The notes below the pieces were generated by a model. The model saw only the letters and a program-made list of their open reading frames with translations. It did not search any database and was not told where the DNA came from. From contig NZ_CP125380.1 of the NCBI RefSeq assembly GCF_034009455.1, forward strand, positions 4,291,501 to 4,355,500: 64,000 nucleotides of DNA. The letters are read 5' to 3'. This document shows positions 63,415-64,000 of this stretch, in pieces. The position numbers were made by a program, and so were the translations under genes. Every line of letters begins with the position of its first letter. Positions within the stretch are counted from its first letter, which is position 1. This DNA is from Pseudomonas sp. P5_109 (lineage in GTDB: Bacteria > Pseudomonadota > Gammaproteobacteria > Pseudomonadales > Pseudomonadaceae).

Positions 63415-64000
63415 TTAGCGCCGCGTAATCACCACCTCCAGGTATTCACTCGGCACCACCAGCGACTTGTCTCCCGCCCGGTTCATCCGGTTGATCAGCT
63501 CGGTCAGGTCCGCTTCCAGCGCCTTGGCGCCGTCCTCGGGCAGTGCGGCGAAGGCCTTGTGCATCGGCCCGTACCAGCGGCGGAAGGTGTCGATGAAATG
63601 CGCCGTCGAGCGATAGCGGAAATTGAAGGTGCGGCACGTCACCTGGAGCAAGAACTCCCGTTCGTCGAAGTGCTCGTGCAACCAGGCTTCGGTGCCCCAG
63701 CGCGAGGGCGGATTCGCTCCCGGCGCGGGTGGCAGGTGCTGGCCAAGGGTCTTGAACATCTGGCCGACAAAACCTTCCGGCGTCCAGTTGGCCAGGCCGA
63801 TCCGCCCGCCCGGGCGGCAAACCCGCGCCAGCTCCGCGGCGGCCTTGGGCTGGTCCGGCGTGAACATCACGCCGAAGGTCGACAGCACGGCATCAAAACT
63901 GCCGTCGGCAAAGGGCAAGGCTTCGGCATCGGCGACCTGGAAGGAGACTATCAGGTGCTCTGCCCGGGCCCGCTCTTCGCCGCGCTCCAGCAAGGCCGCG
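63415..64000 (-). CDS. Class I SAM-dependent methyltransferase (5' truncated by window end)
   Basis: The frame runs off the right edge; about 195 C-terminal residues are seen. It starts in the region just after SAM motif I, with VADAEALPFADGSFDAVLSTFGVMFTPD (motif II and III), then ARVCRPGGRIGLANWTPEGF, typical of ubiquinone/menaquinone-methyltransferase-like (Methyltransf_11/25) enzymes. Its substrate is not evident. Confidence 0.8.
   Translation of the reverse strand, partial: AALLERGEERARAEHLIVSFQVADAEALPFADGSFDAVLSTFGVMFTPDQPKAAAELARVCRPGGRIGLANWTPEGFVGQMFKTLGQHLPPAPGANPPSRWGTEAWLHEHFDEREFLLQVTCRTFNFRYRSTAHFIDTFRRWYGPMHKAFAALPEDGAKALEADLTELINRMNRAGDKSLVVPSEYLEVVITRR

Overview
The window looks like a chromosomal segment of a Pseudomonas of the fluorescens group. 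It is GC-rich, has Pseudomonas-type gene families throughout, and its intergenic gaps are filled with REP/REPIN palindromes of the kinds known from that group (GTAGGAGC-CGGCTTGC-type and GTGGGAGC-GGGCTTGC-type). There are no tRNA, rRNA or CRISPR features, and both ends cut through genes (an ABC exporter on the left, a methyltransferase on the right).

Region 1 (about 1.0-14.5 kb, + strand) is the most novel part: a putative organosulfur scavenging island. It carries an SsuD-like FMNH2-dependent monooxygenase, two tandem signal-less DszB (sulfinate desulfinase)-like proteins, two TonB-dependent receptors, two ABC permeases plus an ATPase of the SsuBC type, and a dedicated TonB-ExbB-ExbD energiser. 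Three excellent -24/-12 (sigma-54) promoters precede the monooxygenase, the first receptor and the permeases. One DszB-like protein keeps the Cys/His/Arg active-site set and the other has Ser for Cys.

Region 2 (14.6-27.8 kb) is an indole-3-acetic acid (auxin) degradation cluster: iacABIHCDEF on the minus strand and iacG further left. It has an AraC/FeaR-like regulator, and a FixJ-type response regulator and a soluble PAS histidine kinase sit at its two outer sides. An IS110-family element, now frameshifted, has landed inside a REP repeat array between iacG/response regulator and the rest.

Region 3 (28.2-36.7 kb) is a type VI secretion vgrG island: VgrG, a phospholipase D effector (Tle5-like) and its Sel1-repeat immunity protein. 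These are followed by a rearranged second copy in which the C-terminal half of the effector, a second immunity gene and the missing N-terminal half appear in permuted order.

Region 4 (36.9-40.5 kb) encodes a tryptophan tryptophylquinone aromatic amine dehydrogenase (aauB-mauE-mauD-aauA) and a cytochrome c. Region 5 (40.6-49.9 kb) holds a DUF4287 protein, a methyltransferase, metE, a heme-type ABC transporter with a ChaN-like lipoprotein, SCO1 and PCuAC copper chaperones, and ohr. Region 6 (50-55.3 kb) holds a potE-ornithine/lysine/arginine decarboxylase operon and a two-gene HD-domain operon. Region 7 (55.5-59.2 kb) is a sulfatase-FadL porin-DUF3313 lipoprotein set, again sulfur-related. Region 8 (59.3-64 kb) has a LigD lacking the phosphoesterase domain, a DUF533/TerB-like protein, phosphatidylcholine synthase and a partial methyltransferase. 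Aromatic amine oxidation, auxin catabolism, sulfonate/sulfate-ester use and phosphatidylcholine synthesis from choline together suggest a plant- or soil-associated lifestyle (inference).
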